A stretch of 64,000 bases of DNA from Ilumatobacteraceae bacterium (GCA_021299715.1 JAJTEL010000001.1:3397-67396), one strand, 5' to 3'. Positions 25,220-35,124 are shown, counted from the stretch's first letter. Translations and numbers: made by a program. Notes: generated from the letters alone by a model not told the origin.

Positions 25220-25248
25220 TTGCGGTTCCCACATCGGACGGCTATGGT
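25220..25248 (+). promoter_or_regulatory. rho: Candidate rho promoter (TTGCGG-17-TATGGT)
   Basis: In the 312-bp gap between the HDAC-like gene and rho, TTGCGG (25220-25225) and TATGGT (25243-25248) are separated by 17 bp. This would give a leader of about 130 nt before the rho ATG, in keeping with known autoregulation of rho through its leader in other bacteria. No other gene-like frame or RNA gene is evident in the gap. Confidence 0.4.
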
Positions 25249-25383
25249 GAAGGTCGCTCGGTTGTCCGAGCTCTCCCCGCCCTCGTAGAGGGGGGTCGAG
25301 AAACCTCAGTGCGTCACGCGCCTCGGTGCATGTACGCAAGCCCCTCATTTGGTCACGAAAAGGCCGTAGGAAAGCAGGAAATC

Positions 25384-27165
25384 ATGGCTGCAGAAGCCCT
25401 TGAGAAGTCCGCACTTGAATCCAAGGACAAGGACCAGTTAATGGCCATCGCCGATGCTCTCGGCGTCAAGGCACCCGCACGTGCGTCAAAGGCCGTGCTC
25501 GTAGAAAAGATCCTCGAAAAGACAGGCGTTGGTGCCACTCCGGCTCCCGCCAAAGCCAAGGCGGCAAAGCCGGCCAAGGCCGATGAGGCCGACGAAAAGC
25601 CAACGCGTGAGCCACGCCAGCGTTCGAATGACGAAGACGGTGACAAGCCTCAGAAGCAGAACAGCGAACCCACCGTGTATCTCGGTGACGACGGTGAGCC
25701 ACTTGCCGAATGGGAAATTGAATTGGCTCAACACGAAGGTCGTCTTGACCAGCTGAAAACTGCTGGTGGCGGTCAGCGAAACGATCGCGGTGATCGTGGA
25801 GATCGTGGAGACAGAAACGATCGCGGAGATCGTGGACCACGTCAACAAGGTCAAGGGCAGAACCAACAGCGCAACCAAAACCAAAATCAAAACCGTCAAG
25901 GTGGCGACTGGGAAGAAGGTGGACGTAACAGCCGTCGCCGTCGCCGTCGTGGACGCAACGGTCGCGACGAAGGCCCACAAGGTGATGACCGTTTTGAATT
26001 AGACGGTGACTCAAATGAAGTCATCAACAACGACCCGGTGAAAGTAGAGGGTTACCTTGATCTTCGCGACGAGGGTTATGGCTTCCTTCGTGTTGGCGGT
26101 TATCAGCCAACTCGAAACGATGCGTACATTCCTGTGAAGCTCACGCGTCAATTTGGTTTGCGCAAGGGTGACCATGTCACTGGCTTGTCACGTCCTGCTG
26201 GTCGTAACGAAAAGAACCCAGCAATGCTGGAGATTTACACCGTGAATGGTCAAGAGCCAGAAAAGGCAAAGAATCGTCCGCGTTTCGAAGACCTCACGCC
26301 GCTGTTCCCCGACCACAAGTTGCGCATGGAAGATCCGCGTGATCCCACCAACATGACTGCGCGAATTATCGACCTCATTGCACCAATTGGTAAGGGTCAG
26401 CGCGGACTTATTGTGTCGCCACCGAAGGCCGGTAAGACAACAGTCATGAAGACAATTGCATCGTCGATTGAAAAGAACAATCCTGAAGTGAAATTAATTG
26501 TTCTTCTCATTGACGAACGTCCTGAAGAAGTAACCGACATGCGTCGCACGGTTCGTGGCGAAGTCATTGCATCAACATTCGACCGTCCATCCGACGAACA
26601 CACTCACATTGCAGAAATGACAATTGAGAAGGCAAAGCGCATGGTGGAAATGGGTGAGGACGTGGTCATCATTCTCGACGGCATCACTCGTTTGTCTCGT
26701 GCGTACAACCTTGCAGCTCCTGCAAGTGGTCGAATCATGTCAGGCGGTATCGACGCAGGTGCTCTTTACCCACCAAAGAAGTTCTTCGGTGCGGCGCGAA
26801 ATGTTGAAGAAGGTGGCTCACTTACCATCTTGGCAACCGCGCTGGTGGAAACGAACAGCCGTATGGACGAAGCCATCTTTGAAGAGTTCAAGGGAACGGG
26901 CAACATGGAATTGCGTCTCGATCGTCGCATTGCAGAGCGCCGCGTTTTCCCCGCTATCGACGTCGACGCCTCCAGCACACGCCACGAAGAACTGCTGTTT
27001 GAGCGCAAGCAACTTCAGCTGGTCTGGAAGCTTCGCCGGGTGCTCAGCGGCCTTGCCCAGGACGGAAATCCCGCTCCGGGCTTGGAAATGCTGATGGATC
27101 GCCTGAAGACCTTTGGCACCAACGACGAGTTCTTGTCCGAAATCGCCAAGACGCCCGGCGCCTAG
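25384..27165 (+). CDS. rho: Transcription termination factor Rho, with actinobacterial low-complexity insert
   Basis: Hexameric RNA helicase that ends transcription. 593 residues from ATG 25384 (AGGAA upstream). N-terminal Rho_N-like helices (1-45), then an Ala/Lys/Pro linker, an insert at about 130-195 with RGD/RND repeats ([19 protein letters not shown]), a Gln/Asn stretch ([14 protein letters not shown]) and an Arg block ([11 protein letters not shown]), then the cold-shock-like RNA-binding domain ([19 protein letters not shown]) and the RecA-type ATPase with Walker [10 protein letters not shown] near 345, [14 protein letters not shown] and [14 protein letters not shown]. The insert is typical for actinobacterial Rho and adds RNA affinity; the charged, repetitive make-up could also favour condensates (inference). 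Confidence 0.97.
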   Translation: MAAEALEKSALESKDKDQLMAIADALGVKAPARASKAVLVEKILEKTGVGATPAPAKAKAAKPAKADEADEKPTREPRQRSNDEDGDKPQKQNSEPTVYLGDDGEPLAEWEIELAQHEGRLDQLKTAGGGQRNDRGDRGDRGDRNDRGDRGPRQQGQGQNQQRNQNQNQNRQGGDWEEGGRNSRRRRRRGRNGRDEGPQGDDRFELDGDSNEVINNDPVKVEGYLDLRDEGYGFLRVGGYQPTRNDAYIPVKLTRQFGLRKGDHVTGLSRPAGRNEKNPAMLEIYTVNGQEPEKAKNRPRFEDLTPLFPDHKLRMEDPRDPTNMTARIIDLIAPIGKGQRGLIVSPPKAGKTTVMKTIASSIEKNNPEVKLIVLLIDERPEEVTDMRRTVRGEVIASTFDRPSDEHTHIAEMTIEKAKRMVEMGEDVVIILDGITRLSRAYNLAAPASGRIMSGGIDAGALYPPKKFFGAARNVEEGGSLTILATALVETNSRMDEAIFEEFKGTGNMELRLDRRIAERRVFPAIDVDASSTRHEELLFERKQLQLVWKLRRVLSGLAQDGNPAPGLEMLMDRLKTFGTNDEFLSEIAKTPGA

Positions 27166-27208
27166 TCCCGATACACTTCACCGTCCGTTTCGAGGAGATG
27201 CCAGAGAC

Positions 27209-27436
27209 ATGAAGACCGATACACATCCCGAGTACACCGAAGTCAACGTCAAGTGCTCCTGCGGCAATTCGTTTACTACTCGCAGCAGCAAGGGTCAGCC
27301 AATTTCGTTGGAACTTTGCAACGAGTGCCACCCGTTCTACACAGGTAAGCAAAAGCTTGTCGACACTGGTGGCCGTGTTGAGCGCTTCAACAAGCGTTAC
27401 GGCGCTCGTAAGAACGCTCCAGCAAAGAAGGACTAA
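27209..27436 (+). CDS. rpmE: Ribosomal protein L31 (zinc-binding type)
   Basis: 75-residue large-subunit ribosomal protein bL31. Four Cys in KCSCGN and [13 protein letters not shown] mark the zinc-containing form, as opposed to the zinc-free paralogue used under zinc starvation. ATG 27209 has GAGGAG upstream. It sits between rho and a conserved unknown gene, the normal actinobacterial position. Confidence 0.97.
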   Translation: MKTDTHPEYTEVNVKCSCGNSFTTRSSKGQPISLELCNECHPFYTGKQKLVDTGGRVERFNKRYGARKNAPAKKD

Positions 27437-28426
27437 TTGTCCGCCGACGCCGAGCGTCGGTCACGACTTCTCTCCCTGAAGTTGCGTGCCTTGGTGCGCG
27501 AACATTTGGGACTGACGTCTGATCCACAGGGAACGCCAGAAGTCTTTTCTCCTGGCGCTGCTTTTCTCACAGACGAAGACGTCTGGGTTCTTATTGACGG
27601 CGATGCCACGCGTTCGCTTGGTGCAACTCTTGCGTGGGCCACCCGTCTCGAACGCCCTATTCAGTTGTTGGTGGAGCGCGACTCAGGCGTTGTCGCCCGC
27701 CGGGCACAATTCTTTTCTGCATCTCTCACGGTGTGGCATGTTGATGAAAAAACTTTGTTGCCCGCTGTGCCAGAGCCACATCTTCCAGCAGTAGAGCCAG
27801 CTGCGTCTCATGTTGCGCTCATGCCACTCATTTCATCGTCGGGTGCAGACGCAGTAGTGGAGCACGGAATTGTTGTTGGCGAAGTACGTGGTCTTGAAAT
27901 GTGTCGCGTTGTTGACGATGCCACAACTGGTGAAGCGCGCCTTGAAGTAGGAATGGGCGTCAATGATCGCGAAGCGTTCGCCATGGTGCATGGCGAGATG
28001 CCCACCGAACAGGCGTTACGCACAGTGATTGATGCCGTAGCAATTCACAGAGAACCTGGCGCAATGGTGCATCCCTTTAATCAATTCGGTGCCGAACGCC
28101 TACATCGCTGGCGTGCGCTGCAGAATCCGCAATCGGTGGGGTTTGCATTTCTTCAGCCCGCAAACCCACCGGTGAAACGAACCAATCTCAAAGATCCCGT
28201 TCCCTGTGTTGCTGTTGGCAAGACAATTGATGGGCAGAACGCTGTTGCTGTTTTTGTGAATGGTGTCGATCTCGACGTTGTTCCCTTCGCGGTCGACGCA
28301 GCAGATTTGCACAATGTGGAACGAAGTGTTGTCGTTGCTCGCGACCAAGACGTCACGCCGTCTCTTCGTCGCACTGCAGACCTTTCAACGGTTGCCGTTT
28401 CATTTGTGTCTATTACGAACAACTAG
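27437..28426 (+). CDS. Conserved hypothetical protein between rpmE and prfA
   Basis: 329 residues starting with TTG directly after the rpmE stop codon (no gap), so translational coupling is likely. The first 100 residues include a stretch LTDEDVWVLIDGDATRSLGATLAWATRLERP; later parts are VVVGEVRGLEMCRVVD-like (GIVVGEVRGLEMCRVVDD) and a C-terminal VFVNGVDLDVVPFAVDAADL. I recognise no domain or catalytic motif. It has no signal peptide or membrane segment and is therefore cytosolic. Position suggests a translation-related or housekeeping job, but that is only context. Confidence 0.7.
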   Translation: MSADAERRSRLLSLKLRALVREHLGLTSDPQGTPEVFSPGAAFLTDEDVWVLIDGDATRSLGATLAWATRLERPIQLLVERDSGVVARRAQFFSASLTVWHVDEKTLLPAVPEPHLPAVEPAASHVALMPLISSSGADAVVEHGIVVGEVRGLEMCRVVDDATTGEARLEVGMGVNDREAFAMVHGEMPTEQALRTVIDAVAIHREPGAMVHPFNQFGAERLHRWRALQNPQSVGFAFLQPANPPVKRTNLKDPVPCVAVGKTIDGQNAVAVFVNGVDLDVVPFAVDAADLHNVERSVVVARDQDVTPSLRRTADLSTVAVSFVSITNN

Positions 28427-28480
28427 CGCACGGACTATTCCCACACCACTTGCAGTGGGTGACCTAACTTTGTAAACGCC

Positions 28481-29134
28481 ATGAAGCGTTTACTCCCTCT
28501 CGCGTTCGCGTGTGTTTCTCTTCTGTCTGCGTGCTCATCTGGTTCATCAGATGTTGTTGTCACAACATCAACTATCGCGCCAGCCACGTCTACCTCCGTG
28601 CCATGGGTGACGGGAACTGCGGCAAAAGAATGGAAGAAATTCATTCAGTCTTTTGAAGTGAAAGATGTATCTGCAATTTCAAAAGGTGTCTGTGGAGTTC
28701 GCGCCATGTTGATTACCGAAGGAAGTCTGACTTTTTATTGGTGGGATGGGTTGAAGTGGAACGACGATTCACAGAAGTTGTTAGGTGGCAAAGGTCGGCT
28801 TCCAGCGAAGGTGTATTCGCACGATTTCACGAACGACGGAGTTGTTGATTACTTCGTCACGTATGAAGACCGCAGAGCGTCAGGTGGCAAGACCTATGGC
28901 GCGTTCTTTGCACATCGATGGAGTGGCGCAAATATGTGTGAATGGGAATGGGTCGACATTGATGACGGACAGAACTTGACAAAGACCATTGAGTCGCCCG
29001 AAGTAGACCAACGAAAAGGTGTGGTGTACGGCGATGGATATAAAGGTGGCCGTTGGCGAACATTCGGAATGGTGGATTACTTGTCATCAAGTGGCTCGTT
29101 TATCTTCCAAGAGGTCTACAAAGACAAGAAATAG
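28481..29134 (+). CDS. Putative lipoprotein, unknown function
   Basis: 217 residues with a lipoprotein signal (MKRLLPLAFACVSLLSACSS, lipobox LSAC), followed by a Ser/Thr/Ala/Val-rich linker (SDVVVTTSTIAPATSTSVP) typical of actinobacterial surface lipoproteins. The mature part (VCGVRAMLITEGSLTFYWWD; YSHDFTNDGVVDYFVTYED) resembles the calcium-binding-like DFTNDGVVDYF pattern seen in FG-GAP/VCBS repeats, single here. It lies between the unknown gene and prfA with its own ATG. Function unknown. Confidence 0.7.
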   Translation: MKRLLPLAFACVSLLSACSSGSSDVVVTTSTIAPATSTSVPWVTGTAAKEWKKFIQSFEVKDVSAISKGVCGVRAMLITEGSLTFYWWDGLKWNDDSQKLLGGKGRLPAKVYSHDFTNDGVVDYFVTYEDRRASGGKTYGAFFAHRWSGANMCEWEWVDIDDGQNLTKTIESPEVDQRKGVVYGDGYKGGRWRTFGMVDYLSSSGSFIFQEVYKDKK

Positions 29135-29163
29135 ATGGTGTTACAGCCGTAGCCTTAGTACCC

Positions 29164-30228
29164 ATGAATGACCGGCTTGCCTCCATAGAGCGCGATTACA
29201 CCGAATTAGAGGTGAGCCTGGGTAGCCCAGAAGTTCTTGGTGATCAGAATCGACTTCGTGAAGCGTCGCGTAAGTACAAACAGCTCACACCTCTCATTCA
29301 ATGTATTCGTGACTTGCGCGATGCTAAGGGTGACGCGGAAGCCGCCAAAGAACTCATGGCTGAAACGTCTGGCGAAGAGCGCGAAGCATTTCGTGCCGAG
29401 GCAACAGCTGCAGAAGCCAAAGTGCAAGAACTTGAAGAACTACTAAAAGTGTTATTGCTTCCACCCGATCCAAATGACGGCAAGAACGTCATTATGGAAA
29501 TTCGTGGTGCTGAAGGTGGGGAAGAGGCCAACCTCTTCGCACGAGACCTTATGGAGATGTACGTCTCTTATGCGGCCAAGAAAGGCTGGCAAGTAGAAAC
29601 CATTCAGGTGGACGACTCTGAGATGGGCGGAGTGAATCAGGCAACGCTCATGTTTAAAGGTGACGACGCGTGGAGTCACTTGCGTTTTGAAGGCGGTCCA
29701 CACCGTGTGCAGCGTGTTCCTGCCACCGAAGCTCAGGGGCGAATTCACACATCATCGGCCACTGTTGCAGTCATGACCGAAGCCGAAGAAGTCGATATTG
29801 AAATTGACAACAACGACCTTCAAATTGACGTGTATCGAGCATCGGGCGCTGGTGGTCAGCACGTGAACACCACCGACTCTGCTGTACGAATCACCCACAA
29901 ACCCACAGGGTTGGTTGTGGCCATGCAAGATGAACGAAGCCAGTTGCAGAACCGCGCCCGCGCCATGACCGTTCTGCGCTCGCGCTTGTTGAAGCTGCGC
30001 CAAGAAGAGCAAGAAGCGGCCGCATCAGCTGAGCGTCGCGCACAAATTGGTGGTGGTGGCCGTGGTGAGAAAATTCGCACATACAACTACAAAGAAAATC
30101 GCATCACCGATCACCGTATTGGTTTTACGCTGTATCAATTGCAGGCCGCACTTGGTGGTGAACTCGATCCGGTTATCGACGCGCTGTCTGCAGACTTGCG
30201 TGCGCGTCAATTAGCCGATCATGGCTAA
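29164..30228 (+). CDS. prfA: Peptide chain release factor 1
   Basis: Reads UAA and UAG stop codons and releases the peptide. 354 residues with the PAT tripeptide (VPATEAQGRIHTSSATVAVM) specific to RF1 and the GGQ motif SGAGGQHVNTTDSAVRITH near residue 230, whose Gln is methylated by PrmC, the next gene. ATG 29164 fits the family N-terminus (MNDRLASIERDY); an in-frame ATG at 29053 lies inside the preceding gene. It overlaps prmC by 8 bp. Confidence 0.97.
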   Translation: MNDRLASIERDYTELEVSLGSPEVLGDQNRLREASRKYKQLTPLIQCIRDLRDAKGDAEAAKELMAETSGEEREAFRAEATAAEAKVQELEELLKVLLLPPDPNDGKNVIMEIRGAEGGEEANLFARDLMEMYVSYAAKKGWQVETIQVDDSEMGGVNQATLMFKGDDAWSHLRFEGGPHRVQRVPATEAQGRIHTSSATVAVMTEAEEVDIEIDNNDLQIDVYRASGAGGQHVNTTDSAVRITHKPTGLVVAMQDERSQLQNRARAMTVLRSRLLKLRQEEQEAAASAERRAQIGGGGRGEKIRTYNYKENRITDHRIGFTLYQLQAALGGELDPVIDALSADLRARQLADHG

Positions 30229-31090
30229 TGCATCTGGCCACATCACGTGGCGAGAGTTGTGGAGTAACACAACCGAGATTGTCGGCGATCGCTCTGTTGC
30301 TCGATGGTTGTGCGAAACAGCAAGCGGATGTAATTCGACTGAATTCAATGCCGAACTTTCTGAGTTGGTAAGTGCACGTTCCGGATTACATCTCGATTCC
30401 ATGGTGCGTCGTGTGCTTGATGGTGAACCTGTGCAATACGTCATGGGTCGTTGGGGGTTTCGACATCTCGATCTCGTGGTCGACCCGCGGGTACTTATTC
30501 CGCGACCCGAGACCGAACTCATTGTTGACCATGTCATTCGCCATGTTGCAGGTCGACCCGCACCGCATGTAATTGCCGATCTTGGTACGGGCTCTGGGGC
30601 TATTGGGCTTTCGCTTTTACAAGAACTTCCACTTGGTTCAGCTGAAGTGTGGATGACCGATCTTTCATCCGATGCACTCGATGTGGCACGCGCTAACGCT
30701 GCAGGAATTGGTCGACCAGCAGTGGGCGCTCGCTTTGGACATGGTTCGTGGTGTGCTGGATTACCGAATGAAATGCGCGGTTCATTTGATGTTGTGGTGA
30801 GTAACCCGCCGTATATCGCAGTCGATGATTCCGAGATTGATGACTCGGTTCGTTTGTACGAACCGCATACTGCGTTGTTCTCAGGGAGCGACGGATTACG
30901 TGACATCCGTGTTTTGGCTAATGAAATACCGAAGTGGCTGTCACCGGGCGGAATGTTCATTGTGGAGATGGGGTACAACCAATCCGAACAGGTACGCGAC
31001 ATCTTCGTTGACGCCGGATTTGTCGGCGTGGTCACACACTCTGATCTTGCAGAGAAGCCACGCTTTACTGCGGGATTCTTGCCCCGTTAG
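30221..31090 (+). CDS. prmC: Release-factor glutamine methyltransferase
   Basis: Methylates the GGQ glutamine of RF1 and RF2. 289 residues with the SAM-binding motif IADLGTGSGAIGLSLL and the N5-glutamine methyltransferase signature VVSNPPYIA. The start ATG lies inside prfA (8-bp overlap), so enzyme and substrate are made together. It meets the S9 peptidase gene tail to tail with a 4-bp overlap. Confidence 0.96.
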   Translation: MANASGHITWRELWSNTTEIVGDRSVARWLCETASGCNSTEFNAELSELVSARSGLHLDSMVRRVLDGEPVQYVMGRWGFRHLDLVVDPRVLIPRPETELIVDHVIRHVAGRPAPHVIADLGTGSGAIGLSLLQELPLGSAEVWMTDLSSDALDVARANAAGIGRPAVGARFGHGSWCAGLPNEMRGSFDVVVSNPPYIAVDDSEIDDSVRLYEPHTALFSGSDGLRDIRVLANEIPKWLSPGGMFIVEMGYNQSEQVRDIFVDAGFVGVVTHSDLAEKPRFTAGFLPR

Positions 31091-33147
31091 CTCAGCGCAC
31101 GCTGTAAGAACTCAAGTTGGTGGAGCAATAAATTTTCTGCCACCACTTCCTGCGGCGTCATGTGTGTGACGCCAGATAGTGGTAGCACTTCATGTGGTTT
31201 ACCTGCTTCAAGAAGTGCCGACGACAACTGAAGCGTGTGTGCGGCAACAACATTGTCGTCGGCCAGGCCATGAATAATGAGAAGCGGTCGTTCAAGTAGG
31301 TGTGCATCAGTGAGCAATGATGTGGTCTTGTAGTAGGTGTCATCAATGGTTGGATTTCCCACGTACCGCTCTGTGTAGTGAGTGTCGTACAAACGCCAGT
31401 CAGTAACCGGAGCACCAGCCACGCCAGCATGAAACACATCACCACGCCGCAGAACTGCAAGTGCTGCAAGGTAGCCGCCAAAACTCCAGCCTCTAATTCC
31501 CACGCGCGTGGTGTCTGCGCGAGGTTCGAGGTCTTCAAGTGCACGAACAATCTCCACTTGGTCATCCAGCACCACTTGTGCAAGGTCATTGAGAACATCG
31601 CGTTCCCATTCACTGCCTTTTCCGGGCGTTCCGACACCATCGGCAATAACAACGACAAAGCCTTGGTCGGCAAACCATTGTGAAGACAGATAGGCATTGC
31701 GTGATGCCACTACACGTTGGGCGTGCGGGCCTCCATATGGGTCGAACAACACGGGTAGTTGTGTCGTGGCGCCATCATTCGGAAGAACAATGGCCACTGG
31801 AATTCCGCGCGGACCAACCGCTTGAATTCGAACATTCGGTTGAACCAATGCCGTTTCTGCATGTGACTGAATGCGATACGGAGAGTTGAGAACGCGAAAT
31901 TCAGCACTCTCGGTCGTCAAAGTAGACACACGAACGACTAGATGTTCGGCGTGTCCCGATGCGGAAACGACTCCTTGTTCATTGGTGAGTTGAGCCAGTG
32001 TTGAGTTTGTTGTGTTGTACGACCAAATGTCCTGAACCCATGGTGTGTCTCGAAGATTTGCAACAAACACAATGGTGTCGCTCACATTCACTATGTGACG
32101 CACTTGCAGGTGAGTAGGTGAGACCGCATTGCCGTCTACTATTAGACGTCGGGCGCCGTCACGATCGGCTGCAGTGACGACGACTCCCGACGACAATGTG
32201 CTGGGAACACCGGGAACAAGTTCTACCCACGCGTTGTCGGTGTCGCTGAAAACGATGGTGCTGGAACCTGTCGATGAATCAATTTTATGGATGTCGACTC
32301 GGCGTTGATTTCGGGTTTGCGTTTGCGCAATGAGACCACCAGATGTCCACGACACAGAGTTGAGGTATTCCCATTCGCCCTGGAGCGAAACATCTACACG
32401 CTGACCAGTTGTTACGTGAAGTACATGGAGCGAAACAATCGCATTCGGTGAGCCAGCGGCGGGATAGCGGTGTTCAGTCGCTGGCCTTTCAGGATGAGCC
32501 GGATCTGCAATGTGCCAAATGGGAATAGGCGAAACATCGACTCGGCATGCAGCAATGAATTGTGAGTCGGGTGACCACCAATAGCCACGCATACGCCCCA
32601 TCTCCTCGGCCGCAATGAATTCGGCGCTTCCCCAGGAGACCGTGTGCGCATCCTCGCTTGCAATGATGCGTTCGTTTCCCTCAAGGTCACTGACGCACAA
32701 TGACGTTCCCCGCACATACGAGATGGTGTTTCCATCGGGGGAGAGTCGAGCATCAAATGCACCGGGTGCCAGATTCGGAATGGTGATGTTTCCCGATGCA
32801 AGGTCGACAACAACAATGAGACCACCCAAGATAGTGACGGCGCGAGTCACTGCTGCATCGGTTGCATAGGTAACGACACCGCCAGCGCCTTCACGTGCAC
32901 GTTCGCGACGGCGAAGTTCTTCTGGGGTGAGCGTTGCAATATCGGCGGGCAATGTTCGCGGGTTCAGCACTTCGCGTTCGTCGCCCATATTGGTATTCAA
33001 CACCCACAGTGAATTCACCGAGTCGGAACCAGAGTGCGATCGAGCAAAAACAACGGACTCACCGTTTGGTGACACCGTGAAGTTTCGCGGCTCGCCCAGA
33101 CTGAGGCGCTGGGTGCGCGCGTATTGACGAGGAAAGGTATCGCTCAC
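31087..33147 (-). CDS. S9 family peptidase, DPP-IV-like (prolyl oligopeptidase clan)
   Basis: Serine peptidase of 686 residues that should cut short peptides, likely after proline or alanine. N-terminal beta-propeller of the DPPIV_N type (MRGYWWSPDSQFIAACRVD; IPIWHIADPAHPERP), C-terminal hydrolase with the nucleophile GIRGWSFGGYLAALAVL, Asp in IIHGLADDNV and His in LSGVTHM. No signal peptide, hence cytosolic. GTG 33147 overlaps the stop of the thiolase-like gene by 4 bp (GTGA). A second S9 peptidase lies at 49794-51584. Confidence 0.88.
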   Translation of the reverse strand: MSDTFPRQYARTQRLSLGEPRNFTVSPNGESVVFARSHSGSDSVNSLWVLNTNMGDEREVLNPRTLPADIATLTPEELRRRERAREGAGGVVTYATDAAVTRAVTILGGLIVVVDLASGNITIPNLAPGAFDARLSPDGNTISYVRGTSLCVSDLEGNERIIASEDAHTVSWGSAEFIAAEEMGRMRGYWWSPDSQFIAACRVDVSPIPIWHIADPAHPERPATEHRYPAAGSPNAIVSLHVLHVTTGQRVDVSLQGEWEYLNSVSWTSGGLIAQTQTRNQRRVDIHKIDSSTGSSTIVFSDTDNAWVELVPGVPSTLSSGVVVTAADRDGARRLIVDGNAVSPTHLQVRHIVNVSDTIVFVANLRDTPWVQDIWSYNTTNSTLAQLTNEQGVVSASGHAEHLVVRVSTLTTESAEFRVLNSPYRIQSHAETALVQPNVRIQAVGPRGIPVAIVLPNDGATTQLPVLFDPYGGPHAQRVVASRNAYLSSQWFADQGFVVVIADGVGTPGKGSEWERDVLNDLAQVVLDDQVEIVRALEDLEPRADTTRVGIRGWSFGGYLAALAVLRRGDVFHAGVAGAPVTDWRLYDTHYTERYVGNPTIDDTYYKTTSLLTDAHLLERPLLIIHGLADDNVVAAHTLQLSSALLEAGKPHEVLPLSGVTHMTPQEVVAENLLLHQLEFLQRALS

Positions 33148-34619
33148 GCGAGAAGAGTACCTGAGGCGTCAAGACGAACCTTTGTGCCGACCCATTCGTT
33201 GGCGCACATGTCTCTACCGAGTGCAACATCGGTGGTGTCGGCCCACGCGCGTCGACCATCTGCGAGAAGACACGAGAGTATTGATCGTTCCGGATTTCCA
33301 TCGCGGTCGTGCATGACGGAATAGGCCTCAACAGTTGCCTCGCCAGCAGCGTCGGCGGGAGGGGCAAGTGTTCGGCTTGGCAATGCGTCAATCTGAGATT
33401 GTGGGTAGTCGTATTGGAAGTCATGCGTGGGTGGCCGCGTTGAGTACACGCCGAATGCATGCTTCGTGGTGTATCCACCGTTGGCCCATACCAGTCCGGT
33501 GGTGCCCACACCATTGCGTAACTCGGAAGCCACCGTTGCGATGGCATGCATTACATAGTTATTCCACGGGCCGCCGGCAAATGGCAAACCACCTGTGCGT
33601 GTGAGTTGAGAATTGATGTCCAATCCCAGCGACTTAGCTCCAAGTTGCACCGCGGCGGGGAAGCATGAATAGAGATCAACAATGTCAATGTCGTTAATGG
33701 ACAGTCCAGCAAGCTCAAGCACTCGTCGCCCCGCAAGTTCAATTGCAGGAGTGTCGTAGAAATGATTGCGGTGAGATACAAAAGCATGTTCGTGTGCGTC
33801 ACTTCCCGAATGAGGGAAGATCCATCTATCTCGTGGAACGCCTAGTGCTTCTGCTTTTTCAGCGGAACACAAAATAAGTGCGGCCGACATATCGACATCG
33901 TTGTTCGAGTTCATGAACTTCGTGTACGGGAACCCAATCATGCGGTTGTTGGCCGAAGGAGTGCGAATCTCTTCTGGTGTGTAGGCCTTTTGTGACCATG
34001 CGTATGGGTTCTTCGCAGCAACATGACTAAATCGCGACCACAGTTCGCTGATGTGCTTTTGATGTTCATCTATGGAGCGCCCTGCTTGTGCGCGTAACGC
34101 AGTTTCAAACATGGGGTAAATCTGAATAGGCATCACAATCTTGCGGTCTATTTCTTCCTGCATGTTCATCTGCAGATCTTCAGAGACCAGAACGGGAACC
34201 GAGTCATGAGTGCGCCAGTTCGGTTCACTTCCTGCTTTGCGATATCGCGCACGTGTGCGGGTGGTTTCGCCACCAGTCAAGATCACAAGATCTATTTCGC
34301 CATTTTGAATTTGGCGTGATGCCGCATTCACCAGAGTTTGTGGTGTGTTACCGCCCATCGCCGAATAACCGGTCTCTCGCGGTGAGAGACCCAGGTCATC
34401 GGCAATCAATTGCGCGGGGTTGCCGTACTTCCAGGACAACAGGCTGACCACGCGAATGGAATCTGGCTGCGGAACAGAGGAGAGCCCGGCATCTTGTGCG
34501 GCCAAGCGAATGGCATCAACCATGAGTGCCACTGGGTCTCGAGCGTCGTCTAGACCTTCGGCTCGCTGGACAAATTGTCCCGTCCCGACGAGGACGGGGG
34601 TGCGTGGGTCAAGTGTCAT
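33144..34619 (-). CDS. Thiolase-superfamily acetyl-CoA acetyltransferase-like protein (no N-terminal Cys nucleophile)
   Basis: 491 residues of the thiolase fold: VGTGQFVQRAEGLDDARDPV start, DLVILTGGETTRTRARYRKA, CSAEKAEALGVPRDRWI, NDIDIVDLYSCFPAAVQLGA and GGLPFAGGPWNNYVMHAIA. At the place where thiolases have the acyl-accepting Cys the protein reads AMGGNTPQTLVN, so it is a SCP2-like or acetyl-transferase-like member without the classic nucleophile; this is a known actinobacterial subgroup. An additional C-terminal part (from about residue 400) is typical of that subgroup. Coupled to the S9 peptidase gene and divergent from rpiB. Reaction unknown. Confidence 0.8.
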   Translation of the reverse strand: MTLDPRTPVLVGTGQFVQRAEGLDDARDPVALMVDAIRLAAQDAGLSSVPQPDSIRVVSLLSWKYGNPAQLIADDLGLSPRETGYSAMGGNTPQTLVNAASRQIQNGEIDLVILTGGETTRTRARYRKAGSEPNWRTHDSVPVLVSEDLQMNMQEEIDRKIVMPIQIYPMFETALRAQAGRSIDEHQKHISELWSRFSHVAAKNPYAWSQKAYTPEEIRTPSANNRMIGFPYTKFMNSNNDVDMSAALILCSAEKAEALGVPRDRWIFPHSGSDAHEHAFVSHRNHFYDTPAIELAGRRVLELAGLSINDIDIVDLYSCFPAAVQLGAKSLGLDINSQLTRTGGLPFAGGPWNNYVMHAIATVASELRNGVGTTGLVWANGGYTTKHAFGVYSTRPPTHDFQYDYPQSQIDALPSRTLAPPADAAGEATVEAYSVMHDRDGNPERSILSCLLADGRRAWADTTDVALGRDMCANEWVGTKVRLDASGTLLA

Positions 34620-34668
34620 GTGTCAGACGCTAGGTCGTATGAGGGTTGCCCCTACTACTCTGAACGGA

Positions 34669-35124
34669 ATGTCACGCATTGCCATTGGCGCCGACCACGC
34701 CGGATTCACGCTGAAACAGCACCTTATTGAGGTGTTGACAAATCAGGGCCACGACGTCGACGACTTGGGCACCCATTCCACCGAGAGTTGCGATTATCCA
34801 CCCATTTGTGCCGCAGTAGGTCGCCATGTGCGTGACGGAAAAGCAGATCTTGGAATTGTGTTGGGCGGAAGCGGCCAAGGCGAACAACTTGCCGCAAACA
34901 AGGTGCACGGAGTTCGCGCTGCACTGTGCAACGACCTGTACACAGCACGTATGGCGCGCTCACATAACAACGCAAATGTTTTGTCTATGGGCGCGCGCGT
35001 TGTTGGCGAAGGTCTCGCCGAAGAAATTCTTTCAACTTTCTTATCAACCCCCTTCGAAGGAGGCCGACACGAGCGTCGCGTGGCGCAGTTGGCTGAAATC
35101 GAGCAACAAGAAGCGAGCAACTAA
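34669..35124 (+). CDS. rpiB: Ribose-5-phosphate isomerase B
   Basis: Interconverts ribose 5-phosphate and ribulose 5-phosphate in the pentose phosphate pathway. 151 residues: [24 protein letters not shown], and [22 protein letters not shown]. The last motif is the mycobacterial form, in which the E. coli catalytic Cys is missing and a Glu (GEQ) acts as base. Shares one base with glyA (TAATG). ATG 34669 is the natural start. Confidence 0.95.
   Translation: MSRIAIGADHAGFTLKQHLIEVLTNQGHDVDDLGTHSTESCDYPPICAAVGRHVRDGKADLGIVLGGSGQGEQLAANKVHGVRAALCNDLYTARMARSHNNANVLSMGARVVGEGLAEEILSTFLSTPFEGGRHERRVAQLAEIEQQEASN

Noticed and set aside
25780-25850. Short tandem repeats in the rho gene, considered as a CRISPR or VNTR array
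   Set aside because: Repeats are only a few codons long (Arg-Gly-Asp), in frame and protein-coding; no spacers.
25466-26014. 180-codon frame antisense to the Rho insert
   Set aside because: Mirror of the low-complexity repeats; no independent support.
28481-29134. FG-GAP/VCBS repeat protein
   Set aside because: Only one loosely similar DFTNDGVVDYF stretch; a repeat protein would show several.
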